In this document: positions 1 to 7,283 of the stretch, in pieces | How the letters are laid out: the number at the start of each line of letters is the position of its first letter | How positions within the stretch are numbered: position 1 is the stretch's first letter | NCBI GenBank assembly: GCA_964519405.1 | Contig: CAZFLA010000050.1 | Location: 1 to 22,797, forward strand | Origin: G963677485 sp964519405 | GTDB lineage: Bacteria > Armatimonadota > HRBIN16 | Reading direction: 5' to 3' | Length of the DNA stretch: 22,797 bases | Position numbers and translations under genes: made by a program | The notes under the pieces: model-generated | Told to the model about the DNA's origin: nothing | Seen by the model: only the letters and a program-made list of their open reading frames with translations | Database searches by the model: none

Positions 1-480
1 GCGTATATTCGCGTTCATCCGCGGTTTTTATTCTCTAAGCACACTAACGCAGATGACACAAATGAACGCCAATGAACGCGGATAGGTATGGGGTGATTCT
101 GATGTGCCCAGATAACTGCGGATATATAGTGTGTGTCGCTGCCAGCAATGTGCTTAACACAGCCTATTCGCGTATATTCGCTTTTATCCGCGGTTTGTTT
201 TTCGTGGAATACTAACGCAGATGGACACAAATGAACACCAATGAACGCGGATATATAGGGTTTGTTTACTGCTGGCTATGAGCATGATGGAGACTATTCG
301 CGTATATTCGCGTTCATCCGCGGTTTTTATTCTCTAAGCACACTAACGCAGATGGACACAAATGAACACTAATGAACGCGGATAATAGGGTATGTTTGCT
401 GTCGTCTATGAGCTTGATGGAGGCTATTGGCGTGAATTCGCGTTCATCGGCGGTTAAGTTCCTGGCATACTAACGCGGTT
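1..480 (+). repeat. Tandem array of a 130-169 bp intergenic repeat (array 1)
   Basis: Units can be delimited by a CCTATT-like start at 163, 293 and 423. The first visible unit (1-162) matches the unit starting at 163 with an offset of 169, so it is a long-form copy cut off by the window edge. Units 163-292 and 293-422 are 130 bp short forms, and 423-480 keeps only the left arm. Each complete unit has a left arm containing CGCGTTCATCCGCGG, a variable middle, and a right arm ending AATGAACGCGGATA. CGCGTTCAT in the left arm is complementary to ATGAACGCG in the right arm, so a unit could fold. The array lies directly downstream of the LacI-family gene. No open reading frame here looks real. The function is unknown. 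Confidence 0.93.
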
Positions 481-496
481 ATGATCTCGAACTGCT

Positions 497-1555
497 CTAG
501 CTGTCGGCCATGGGGCACTCGTCTTGAGCTAACACCACGCTCCAGTTGGTGTTAAAGACGGGTGAGGGCGGTACGAATATCGAGGGTAAATGGCTGAGCT
601 GGCCGGTGAGGTGCTGATACAGCAGGGTAATACCAAGACGCCCTTGGTGCTGCATGTTTTGATACAGCGAGGCATGGATGATCCCGCGTTCCAGGTTGCT
701 AATGACCTCGGGAAATGCACCGGTGGCAACAACCCTGAGCTTCCCGGCGGTGTGCGATTGTGCAATGACCTCGCAGGCGGATGCGGAGTTGTCGGTTGCG
801 ATATACACTCCAGCGAGTTCGGGGTGTGCATCCAGGCATTTCTGCATGCAGATGCTGGCGCGCTCGGGGATGTCTTCAGACTCCATCACGCTCACCAGGT
901 TCAGGCCCATCTGGCGGCACTGAGAGCTAAAGCCCTCAAGTTTACGCGTGGAGTCGGTGACGGTGCGGTTCCTCACCATGATGGCGACATCGCCGCCCGG
1001 AACCATGGTGTGCAGCATTTCCGCGGCGAGCATACCCGATATGGTGCAGTCTTGCGAGACCAAGCCCATCGCTTCTATCTCTGGAGCGTAGATGCCGATC
1101 TGCATGATGGGTTTACCGAAATTCTTGATGAGTGACAGCATCGCGCTGCCAGTGAAGTTGCCAGCGCATCCGCATAACACCAGCGCATCATACTGATCAG
1201 TCAACTTTTCCGAGAGGTTTTGTGCTAGCTCTAGGTCAGATGAATCAAGATCAAGCTCCAGGTAGTCGGCATACATGTGGTAGTCATTTAGCTGATGCAT
1301 CTGCCCTTGTATACCGCATGCTAACGCACTGACATATTGCGGCCAAGCGTTTACGGTAACAACAAGCACATGCAGATCGCGTCTGACCAGTGCTTCGGCA
1401 AGCCGGTTCGGTTTGTAACCCAGTTCGGCAGCGGTCTGCAGCACCAGCTCGCGTGTGGCTTGGCTGAATTTACCCTTTCCGTTTAATACATTACTGACTG
1501 TACATGCGGATATGTTAAGCTGCCTTGCAATATCATTGATCGTTATGCGTTTCAT
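497..1555 (-). CDS. LacI-family transcriptional regulator
   Basis: The product is about 352 aa with the family layout. Residues 1-50 form the LacI helix-turn-helix (MKRITINDIARQLNIS, then TVSNVLNGKGKFS, then the hinge-helix region ELGYKPNRLAEAL). A periplasmic-binding-protein-like effector domain fills the rest, including VYIATDNSA and VVATGAFPEV segments typical of the sugar-binding lobe. It should bind an operator and release it, or bind tighter, on sensing a sugar or sugar derivative; the ligand cannot be read from the sequence. I start at the ATG at 1555 rather than the in-frame ATG nine bases upstream, because GGGA lies 8 nt ahead of it and the HTH then begins where family members normally do. 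It lies downstream of the aldolase gene on the same strand, separated by a strong terminator. No clear promoter was found in the short gap. Confidence 0.95.
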   Translation of the reverse strand: MKRITINDIARQLNISACTVSNVLNGKGKFSQATRELVLQTAAELGYKPNRLAEALVRRDLHVLVVTVNAWPQYVSALACGIQGQMHQLNDYHMYADYLELDLDSSDLELAQNLSEKLTDQYDALVLCGCAGNFTGSAMLSLIKNFGKPIMQIGIYAPEIEAMGLVSQDCTISGMLAAEMLHTMVPGGDVAIMVRNRTVTDSTRKLEGFSSQCRQMGLNLVSVMESEDIPERASICMQKCLDAHPELAGVYIATDNSASACEVIAQSHTAGKLRVVATGAFPEVISNLERGIIHASLYQNMQHQGRLGITLLYQHLTGQLSHLPSIFVPPSPVFNTNWSVVLAQDECPMADS

Positions 1556-1590
1556 GGAATACATCCCAACATGGTGTGCTGTGTGTGACT

Positions 1591-1619
1591 AAAAAGCCCC
1601 TCCTGAGTAAGGAGGGGCT
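1591..1619 (-). terminator. Rho-independent terminator of the aldolase gene
   Basis: A perfect 10-bp GC-rich stem (AGCCCCTCCT with AGGAGGGGCT) and a 5-nt loop are followed on the minus strand by TTTTT. It lies about 20 bp beyond the aldolase stop and about 35 bp before the LacI-family start. It is one of only two hairpins in the window with a classical U-tract. Confidence 0.9.
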
Positions 1620-1638
1620 GAACGTGCTGTATCGAAAA

Positions 1639-2595
1639 CTACAGGTTTGCTTTGCAGAATTCGCGTGCGGAATCCAACTGGCCTGCGGAGCCAAGAAGCT
1701 CGTTGCGGCTAGCGATGAACTTCGCATACTCGCCCATGAACACCTTACCAGGAGGTCGAAGGTCAAAGTTCTCAGGCTTCTCAGCGAACATCTGGCGGTG
1801 AACACGGCACCACACCAAACGGCCGTCGGTATCGATGTTGATCTTGGTAACACCCTTCAGTGCAGCAGGCAGATACTGAGCAGCATCTACACCCTTAGCG
1901 CCTTTGAGTTTACCACCATACTGGTTGATCATTTCCACTTCGTCCTGAGGAACGCTGGAGGAACCATGCATCACGAGTGGGAATCCTGGGCAAAGGCCGC
2001 GGATCGCATCGATGATTTCGTAATGGATGCCCTGTCCGCCAGAGAACTTGAATGCGCCATGGCTGGTGCCGATTGCGCATGCCAGGCTATCGCATCCGGA
2101 TTTCTCGATGAAGTATTTAGCTTCGTCTGGGTCTGTTAGGTGAGCGTTCTTCTCATCAACAGCGACGTGCTCTTCAACACCACCGAGGGTTCCAAGCTCA
2201 GCTTCCACGCTCACGCCTTTGGCATGAGCAGCTTCAACAACGCGCTTGGTCACAGCGATATTCTCTTCTAGAGGAAGGCTGCTGCCGTCGATCATGACGG
2301 AGCTATAGAAGCCGCTGGCAATACAGTCCATACATGCTTCTTCGTCACCATGATCAAGGTGAACAGCGAATAGAGCGTCTGGCCAGATTTCGTCTGCTGC
2401 GCGGATCATCGCTTCGAGCATGCGCTTGTCAGTATAGCTTCGGGCTCCCTTAGATATCTGGATGATAAATGGAGCTTTAGAATCCATGTTGCCTCGGAAC
2501 AGACCCATGGTCTGCTCAAGGTTATTAATGTTGTATGCACCAAGAGCGTACTTGAGGTACGCGTGCTTGAACAGCACACTGGTGGGGACGATCAT
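1639..2595 (-). CDS. fba: Class II fructose-bisphosphate aldolase
   Basis: This is a zinc-dependent aldolase of about 318 aa that splits fructose 1,6-bisphosphate into DHAP and glyceraldehyde 3-phosphate in the cytoplasm. Visible signatures are HLDHGD near residues 79-84 (catalytic Asp81, zinc His82), the class II signature region ending VEAELGTLGG (Glu133), GTSHGAFKF (zinc His179), VMHGSSSVP (zinc His210) and KINIDTDGR near the C-terminal phosphate-binding region. The start at 2595 is set by AGGAG (2604-2608) with 8 nt spacing. The open frame extends 33 codons upstream but shows no family similarity there. The length fits the shorter class II forms. A leader hairpin precedes the ribosome-binding site and a strong terminator follows the gene. 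The substrate could instead be a related sugar bisphosphate such as tagatose 1,6-bisphosphate, which sequence alone does not exclude. Confidence 0.95.
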   Translation of the reverse strand: MIVPTSVLFKHAYLKYALGAYNINNLEQTMGLFRGNMDSKAPFIIQISKGARSYTDKRMLEAMIRAADEIWPDALFAVHLDHGDEEACMDCIASGFYSSVMIDGSSLPLEENIAVTKRVVEAAHAKGVSVEAELGTLGGVEEHVAVDEKNAHLTDPDEAKYFIEKSGCDSLACAIGTSHGAFKFSGGQGIHYEIIDAIRGLCPGFPLVMHGSSSVPQDEVEMINQYGGKLKGAKGVDAAQYLPAALKGVTKINIDTDGRLVWCRVHRQMFAEKPENFDLRPPGKVFMGEYAKFIASRNELLGSAGQLDSAREFCKANL

Positions 2596-2611
2596 AACTG
2601 ATTCTCCTTGT

Positions 2612-2641
2612 ATCGACCCGCCAAAGCGGGGAATCGTCGAT
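2612..2641 (-). other. Leader hairpin upstream of the aldolase RBS
   Basis: ATCGA with CCCGC pairs back to GCGGG and TCGAT around a 4-nt loop, with a 6-nt asymmetric bulge between the two 5-bp stems. It ends 3 nt upstream of the AGGAG site on the minus-strand transcript. It could influence translation or message stability. It does not match a riboswitch class I recognise. Confidence 0.4.
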
Positions 2642-2780
2642 TGGTAGAGTGTAACAACGCGAAAACACCGGATACATTTTACACCTTTATCCAACCAAGC
2701 GAAAGGGCATCATTTTTATAGACCCTACGAATAGGCATGCACGTCACTGCAGAATGCGGAACTTGATGGATGATTCGTAA

Positions 2781-4094
2781 CTACAGAATTGATGAGCCCT
2801 GTTGGATGACCGTCTCAATCGCCCACAAAGGCAAATTGAGCAGGCCGTCTTCTGGTTTGTAATCTGCCATAGATGACCTTATAGCCAACGCAGGGCTGAA
2901 CTTCTCGCGATAGCTTTTCAAACTCTTTGCCTGCAGGTTGAGTTCTGCTTTCACTTCAACGGGAATGACTGCACTGCCAGTATCAATGATGAAATCTACC
3001 TCAGCGGTTCCCCGCTCGGATGTCCAGTAGTAAGTCTGGATTCCTTTCAGTGTTTTAAATTGCTGCAGAACATATTGTTCGGTTAGCGCGCCTTTAAACT
3101 CCTTGAATAGCTCATTCCCATCAAGCAGCGTGTTTTGGCGAAGCCCAACCATGCAGGAGAGCAGCCCCACATCCACCACAAACAACTTAAACGCCTTTAG
3201 GTCTTCGTAGGCTTTCAACGGCAGGTTAGGCGCGGTAATTCGGTTAACTTTGTGCACAAGTCCGCAGTCTATCAGCCAAAGCAATGCGAGCTCGTATTCC
3301 TTTGCGCGAGCACCTTCCTTCATGAGGCCATATAGAAACTTCTTGTTTTCCTTAGTTAGCTGAGCCGGTATGTTGTTCCAGAGCATGCGGATGCGCGGCA
3401 CCACATCGTTAGGTGCGTGTTTTGAAAAATCCTGCTCGTAAGCGATGAGGATTCGCTGTTGAATCTCGCGGGTCTCGTTGAAATCTTTGTTTTCGGCGAA
3501 ACTCTGCACGACCTCAGGCATTCCGCCTACGTAGTAGTAGTGCTTCAGCAGGTCAATGTAGTCTTGTTTGAATGTTGTGGCCATCTCAAAGTCGGATTTT
3601 AGCAGCAGCTTTACATACTGCTCTTGCCCCATCGCCATGACGAACTCGAAGAACGACAATGGGTATAGATCAAGAAACTCCACTTTTCCAACTGGGAATG
3701 ATGTGCCTTGATGCAGCGCAACGCCTAACAACGAGCCGGCGCAGACTATTTGATACTGCGGGGCATCTTCATTGAAGTATTTCAATGAGGTCAGCGCTTT
3801 AGGCACTTCTTGAACCTCATCGAAAATCAGCAGTGTATCATCCGCATTGATCTTGTGCCCGGCATATATTTCGATACCTGCGATGATGCGGGCGATTTCC
3901 TGGCTGCCGTCAAATAAGCTGCGCATTCGTTCGTTGTTATCGAAATTGATGTACACAACCTTGTCATAGTTGGTGGCTCCGAACTGCTTCATCAGCCAGG
4001 TCTTGCCAACCTGCCTAGCACCGCGTATGATCAGCGGTTTACGCTGCTTTTTTGCCTTCCACGCCTTCAGTTGTTCCATCGCAATACGATACAT
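2781..4094 (-). CDS. AAA-family ATPase with C-terminal DUF4143
   Basis: The product is about 437 aa and matches the widespread AAA_14/DUF4143 family, whose cellular role is mostly unknown. Walker A GARQVGKT is at residues 25-32, Walker B LLIFDEVQ ends with Asp92-Glu93, and CAGSLLG follows as the sensor segment. The C-terminal part has TEQYV and YYWTSERGTAEVDFII followed by PVEVKA (Asp367, Glu380, Lys382), the D...ExK pattern of the nuclease-like fold typical of DUF4143. The GTG at 4100 is in frame, but GGAG at 4103-4106 lies 8 nt from the ATG at 4094, so I prefer that start. A 13-bp perfect hairpin and its repeated arms lie about 40 bp upstream. No toxin partner is adjacent. Function is left open. 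Confidence 0.93.
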   Translation of the reverse strand: MYRIAMEQLKAWKAKKQRKPLIIRGARQVGKTWLMKQFGATNYDKVVYINFDNNERMRSLFDGSQEIARIIAGIEIYAGHKINADDTLLIFDEVQEVPKALTSLKYFNEDAPQYQIVCAGSLLGVALHQGTSFPVGKVEFLDLYPLSFFEFVMAMGQEQYVKLLLKSDFEMATTFKQDYIDLLKHYYYVGGMPEVVQSFAENKDFNETREIQQRILIAYEQDFSKHAPNDVVPRIRMLWNNIPAQLTKENKKFLYGLMKEGARAKEYELALLWLIDCGLVHKVNRITAPNLPLKAYEDLKAFKLFVVDVGLLSCMVGLRQNTLLDGNELFKEFKGALTEQYVLQQFKTLKGIQTYYWTSERGTAEVDFIIDTGSAVIPVEVKAELNLQAKSLKSYREKFSPALAIRSSMADYKPEDGLLNLPLWAIETVIQQGSSIL

Positions 4095-4136
4095 GAACAC
4101 TACTCCACACTTATACTAACTATATTGTAGCCAATT

Positions 4137-4200
4137 AATACAAAAAGTCGAAGGACTTTTTGTATTCGCAGTACACTTTTACGAAGGACTTTTTGTATTC
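4137..4200. repeat. Hairpin plus repeated 13-mer between the ATPase and phosphoesterase genes
   Basis: AATACAAAAAGTC (4137-4149) and GACTTTTTGTATT (4154-4166) form a perfect 13-bp hairpin with a GAAG loop. The 19-mer CGAAGGACTTTTTGTATTC occurs at 4149-4167 and again at 4182-4200, a 33-bp spacing. The 13-mer is therefore present three times, once inverted. It sits in the shared upstream region of the divergent ATPase and phosphoesterase genes. T residues lie inside the stem, so it is not a standard terminator. It may be an operator or a remnant of a small inverted-repeat element. Confidence 0.85.
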
Positions 4201-4342
4201 TGCTAATTACCAGTCGTGTAAGTGTGTCACAAACCCTTACCGACGAAGCTGATCATCATATTTCGTTAACCTAAATATCTGTCATCTTCGGGCCGATGAA
4301 GGTAACATTAATACTAGACTTACTGATCTGCTGCGTTATTGT

Positions 4343-4347
4343 GGAGG
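4343..4347 (+). promoter_or_regulatory. Ribosome-binding site deciding the TTG start of phosphoesterase 1
   Basis: GGAGG lies 9 nt upstream of TTG at 4357. Choosing this TTG gives a compact signal peptide that aligns with the one in the downstream paralogue. The upstream in-frame TTG at 4339 would place this site inside the coding sequence. Confidence 0.75.
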
Positions 4348-4356
4348 TTGTTCGAA

Positions 4357-5439
4357 TTGATCAAAAAATCCATCCGGCTTGTCGTCATTTTAGTGATGGT
4401 GCTATCTGTAAGCTGCTTCGCGGCAGCGAAACCCACACTGAAGTTCAAAACAGACGGCACATTTAAAGTGTTGTTGATGAGTGACCTACAGGATGGTCCT
4501 AAAATGGATGCCCGCACGAAGGCTCTGTCCGAGCAGTTGATAGAGACCGAGAAACCCGATTTTGTGGTCATTGACGGTGACTGCATTTCAGGAGGGCGAT
4601 CACGCCAGGATATCAACACCATGAAGCAGGCCATGTCTGAAGTGGCTTCGGTTTTCGAACAGCACATGATTCCATGGGCTGTGGTGCTGGGCAACCATGA
4701 TACTGAGGTTGCAAATAGATTCCCGTTTACTCGTGAAGATGCCATCAAGATTTATATGAAGTATCCCTATAACCTCAATAAACCAGGACCGAAAAACATC
4801 CATGGCTCAGGTAATGACTGCCTTCTGATTAATGACAGCGCTAATCGTAAGCCACTATTCGATATCTGGCTGTTGGACAGCGGCATGTATGCCCCTAAGA
4901 AAATTTTGAATTTCACGAAGGGGCTTAAGGATGTCAAAGGTGATAACGGCTGGCACAAATATGAATGGATACATACTGACCAGGTCATTTGGTACTACGA
5001 TAACTCAGTTAAGCTAGAAAAGCGTTATGGGGCCAAGATCCCGGGGCTGATGTTCTTCCACATCGGGCTTCAAGAGAGTGTTGATATGACCACTTATGGG
5101 AACCGCGTTGGCAATAAGTATGAGGGTACAGGTTGCAGCAGTGTGAACAGCGGCTTGTTTGCGGCCATCCTGGAGCGGGGCGATGTGAAAGGCGTGTTTA
5201 ATGGGCACGATCACCTGAACAGTTTCGCAGGAGACTGGATGGGCGTTCTGCTTGGTAATGATGCCTCAAACACATTTGCGGCGTATAACATGCCCGATAA
5301 TGACCCCAGAAGCAAGCAGACTCGGGGCGGACGCGTTTTCCTGCTCAACGAAAAAGACCCTTGGAACTATAAAACGTGGATGCGTTACATTGATGGCAGC
5401 CAGGGGCCAGTCATGCCCAAAACTGACAATGGGAGATAA
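4357..5439 (+). CDS. Secreted calcineurin-like metallophosphoesterase, copy 1
   Basis: The product is about 360 aa, with signal peptide MIKKSIRLVVILVMVLSVSC followed by FAAA and then the mature start KPTLKF. It matches the metallophosphoesterase superfamily in the Dcr2/purple-acid-phosphatase-like style (FKVLLMSDL at the start of the domain). Metal-site motifs in order are D43-L-Q45, G74-D75, G112-NHD115, FFHIG with His235, and GHDH with His284 and His286. The first motif is D-x-Q where the family normally has D-x-H, so metal binding may differ from its neighbour. Translation starts at TTG. It should hydrolyse a phosphomonoester or phosphodiester outside the cytoplasm; the substrate is unknown. 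The downstream paralogue begins 2 bases after its stop, so the two are co-transcribed and probably translationally coupled. Confidence 0.92.
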   Translation: MIKKSIRLVVILVMVLSVSCFAAAKPTLKFKTDGTFKVLLMSDLQDGPKMDARTKALSEQLIETEKPDFVVIDGDCISGGRSRQDINTMKQAMSEVASVFEQHMIPWAVVLGNHDTEVANRFPFTREDAIKIYMKYPYNLNKPGPKNIHGSGNDCLLINDSANRKPLFDIWLLDSGMYAPKKILNFTKGLKDVKGDNGWHKYEWIHTDQVIWYYDNSVKLEKRYGAKIPGLMFFHIGLQESVDMTTYGNRVGNKYEGTGCSSVNSGLFAAILERGDVKGVFNGHDHLNSFAGDWMGVLLGNDASNTFAAYNMPDNDPRSKQTRGGRVFLLNEKDPWNYKTWMRYIDGSQGPVMPKTDNGR

Positions 5440-5441
5440 CT

Positions 5442-6512
5442 ATGAACACTAAACCGTATAGCCGACTGCTGGCTGCAGCGTTGCTGGCATGTGCTCTCTG
5501 TTCGACGGTCACTGCAAAACCAGAGTTGAAATTCCGTAATGACGGCAGTTTTAAGATATTGATGATGAGCGACATCCATGCTGGTGCGACTTTAGATGCC
5601 CGGACTGTAACCTTGGCTGATAAGTTGATCGACACTGAAAAGCCCGACTTGGTGATTTTAAACGGCGATAGTATCGCAGGATATGATGCCTCTCTGAAGA
5701 GCCTTGATCTGCTGAAACAAGGTATGTCGCATGTTGCGGCTATCGCGGAGAAACACCATCTGCCTTGGGTGGTTACTCTTGGCAATCACGACACCGAGCA
5801 TGTTCCCAGCTTTAAGTTCGAGCGTGGTGATGCGATTAGGTTCTACGCCAAATATCCAAACAACCTAAACAAGCTTGGGCCTAAAGAAGTGAGCGGTGCA
5901 GGCAACGACTATCTGTTGATTAAGGACAGCCAGGGTAAAAAGGCGGTGTTCAACATCTGGCTGTTGGATTCGGGAATGTATGCTCCCGAGGTTGTACGCA
6001 ATTTCGCGAAAAGTATCCGCGATACCGGCAAGAACGACGGATTTTGGGAGTATGACTGGATCCACACAGATCAAGTAAAGTGGTATTACAACACCTCGCT
6101 GAAGCTAGAGAAAAAATACAAAGAGAAAATCCCATCGATGATGTGCTTCCATATCCCACTCAGGGAGTTTCGCAGTTTGGCAGCATACACAGATACTACT
6201 GGCTACAAATACGAGGAAGATTACACCAGTAGCGTGAACAGTGCGATGTTCGCTGCCATTCAAGACCGCAAGGATGTGAAGGGTGTGTTCTGCGGACATA
6301 ACCACATGAACAGCTACGCTGGCAAATGGATGGGCGTGATGTTGGGCTTTGATTCCTCGTGCACATACCAGGGATATAACATGCCTGACACCGACCCAAG
6401 GCGGTTTACTTCGCGCGGCGCGCGGGTATTTGTGCTGAGCGAACAGACACCAGGCAAAATCACCACCTACATGCGGTATGCTGACGGTTCAACCAGTGAG
6501 CCGCTTAAGTAG
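5442..6512 (+). CDS. Secreted calcineurin-like metallophosphoesterase, copy 2
   Basis: The product is about 356 aa and paralogous along its whole length to the preceding gene (shared GNHDTE, NIWLLDSGMYAP-like, EWIHTDQV-like and MRYIDGS-like segments). The signal peptide is residues 1-25, ending STVTA before KPELKF. The metal motifs are canonical: D44-I-H46, a GD motif in LNGDSI, G114-NHD117, CFHIPL, and GHNH with His286 and His288. It therefore looks like a complete dinuclear-metal phosphoesterase acting outside the cytoplasm. The ribosome-binding site GGGAGA (5431-5436) overlaps the end of copy 1, which fits coupled translation. A strong hairpin follows the stop. The substrate is not evident. 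Confidence 0.94.
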   Translation: MNTKPYSRLLAAALLACALCSTVTAKPELKFRNDGSFKILMMSDIHAGATLDARTVTLADKLIDTEKPDLVILNGDSIAGYDASLKSLDLLKQGMSHVAAIAEKHHLPWVVTLGNHDTEHVPSFKFERGDAIRFYAKYPNNLNKLGPKEVSGAGNDYLLIKDSQGKKAVFNIWLLDSGMYAPEVVRNFAKSIRDTGKNDGFWEYDWIHTDQVKWYYNTSLKLEKKYKEKIPSMMCFHIPLREFRSLAAYTDTTGYKYEEDYTSSVNSAMFAAIQDRKDVKGVFCGHNHMNSYAGKWMGVMLGFDSSCTYQGYNMPDTDPRRFTSRGARVFVLSEQTPGKITTYMRYADGSTSEPLK

Positions 6513-6522
6513 GACGTAGAAA

Positions 6523-6552
6523 GGCGAGGGCAACGCGTTCGTTACCCTCGCC
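6523..6552 (+). terminator. Terminator-like hairpin after the phosphoesterase pair
   Basis: GGCGAGGG pairs with CCCTCGCC (8 bp); a C-A mismatch and AAC/GTT extend the stem around a 6-nt loop. It starts 10 bp after the stop codon. No U-tract follows, so it may terminate poorly or act as a 3'-end stabiliser. Confidence 0.55.
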
Positions 6553-6594
6553 GAATAGTGATTGGAGCTCTATGACCTGTAGTGTCAAATGCAA

Positions 6595-7106
6595 AATAGG
6601 CTGTATGAAGCACTTAACCAACAGTAAACCTACTCAATGGCCGCCATCATCTGCCCACACCAGTATTCATCGGTATCTATCCGCGTTCATTAGCGTTCAT
6701 TTGTTTCTATCTGCGTTAGTCTTCCCCGTAAAAGTAAACCGCGGATGAACGCAAATATACGCTAATAGGCTCCATATAACACATAACCAACAGCAAACAT
6801 ACTTAACGGCCGCCATCATCTGCGCACACGAATATTCATCGGTATTTATCTGCGTTCATTAGCGTTCATATGTGTCTATCTGCGTTAGCATTCCCGGAAA
6901 AGCAAACCGCGGATGAACGCGAATATACGCCAATAGGCTGCATGAAGTACATAGCCAACAACAAACATACGTAATGGCCGCCATCATCTGCCCACACCAG
7001 TATTCATCGGTATCTATCCGCGTTCATTAGCGTTCATATGTGTCTATCTGCGTTAGCATCCCAAGGAAAAGCAAACCGCGGATGAACGCGAATATACGCC
7101 AATAGG
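6595..7106 (-). repeat. Tandem array of the same intergenic repeat, inverted (array 2)
   Basis: Three complete units lie head to tail at 6601-6769, 6770-6937 and 6938-7106 (169, 168, 169 bp), each ending AATAGG. A vestige of a fourth is seen at 6591-6600. Reverse-complemented, they match the long-form unit at the left edge of the window, including the extra ~38-bp segment absent from the 130-bp forms. The right half of each unit reads GCGTTCATTA, GCGTTCATAT, GTGTCTATCT, GCGTTAGCAT (10-bp period). The array occupies the gap between two convergent genes. The rest of the gap (7107-7283) shows nothing I can name. Confidence 0.93.
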
Positions 7107-7283
7107 CTGCATCAAGAACCCCGCCAGAAGTTAAAAGGTCAAGCCCTTTGGCCGCGAGTTAAGTCACCCACACGGCTTTTCAGACGGCCGGCGTCTAGAT
7201 GCAACTAATCATGAGCCCACCTAACTGTATTTACTGCAGTTGAGGAAAACCCATGGCATCTTAGCTATTTTGCTTTATTTTCC

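Noticed and set aside
1..480. CRISPR array
   Set aside because: Units are 130-169 bp and homologous along their whole length, with no short repeat and unique spacer pattern, and no cas genes are present.
590..1135. Plus-strand open frame of 181 codons
   Set aside because: It runs antisense through the clear LacI-family gene, has no recognisable domain and no ribosome-binding site.
1576..2139. Plus-strand open frame of 187 codons
   Set aside because: Antisense to the aldolase gene and starting across its terminator; a shadow of a conserved gene.
497..6512. Composite transposon bounded by the repeat arrays
   Set aside because: No transposase or recombinase gene in the block and no target-site duplication that I can see; only the inverted arrangement is noted.
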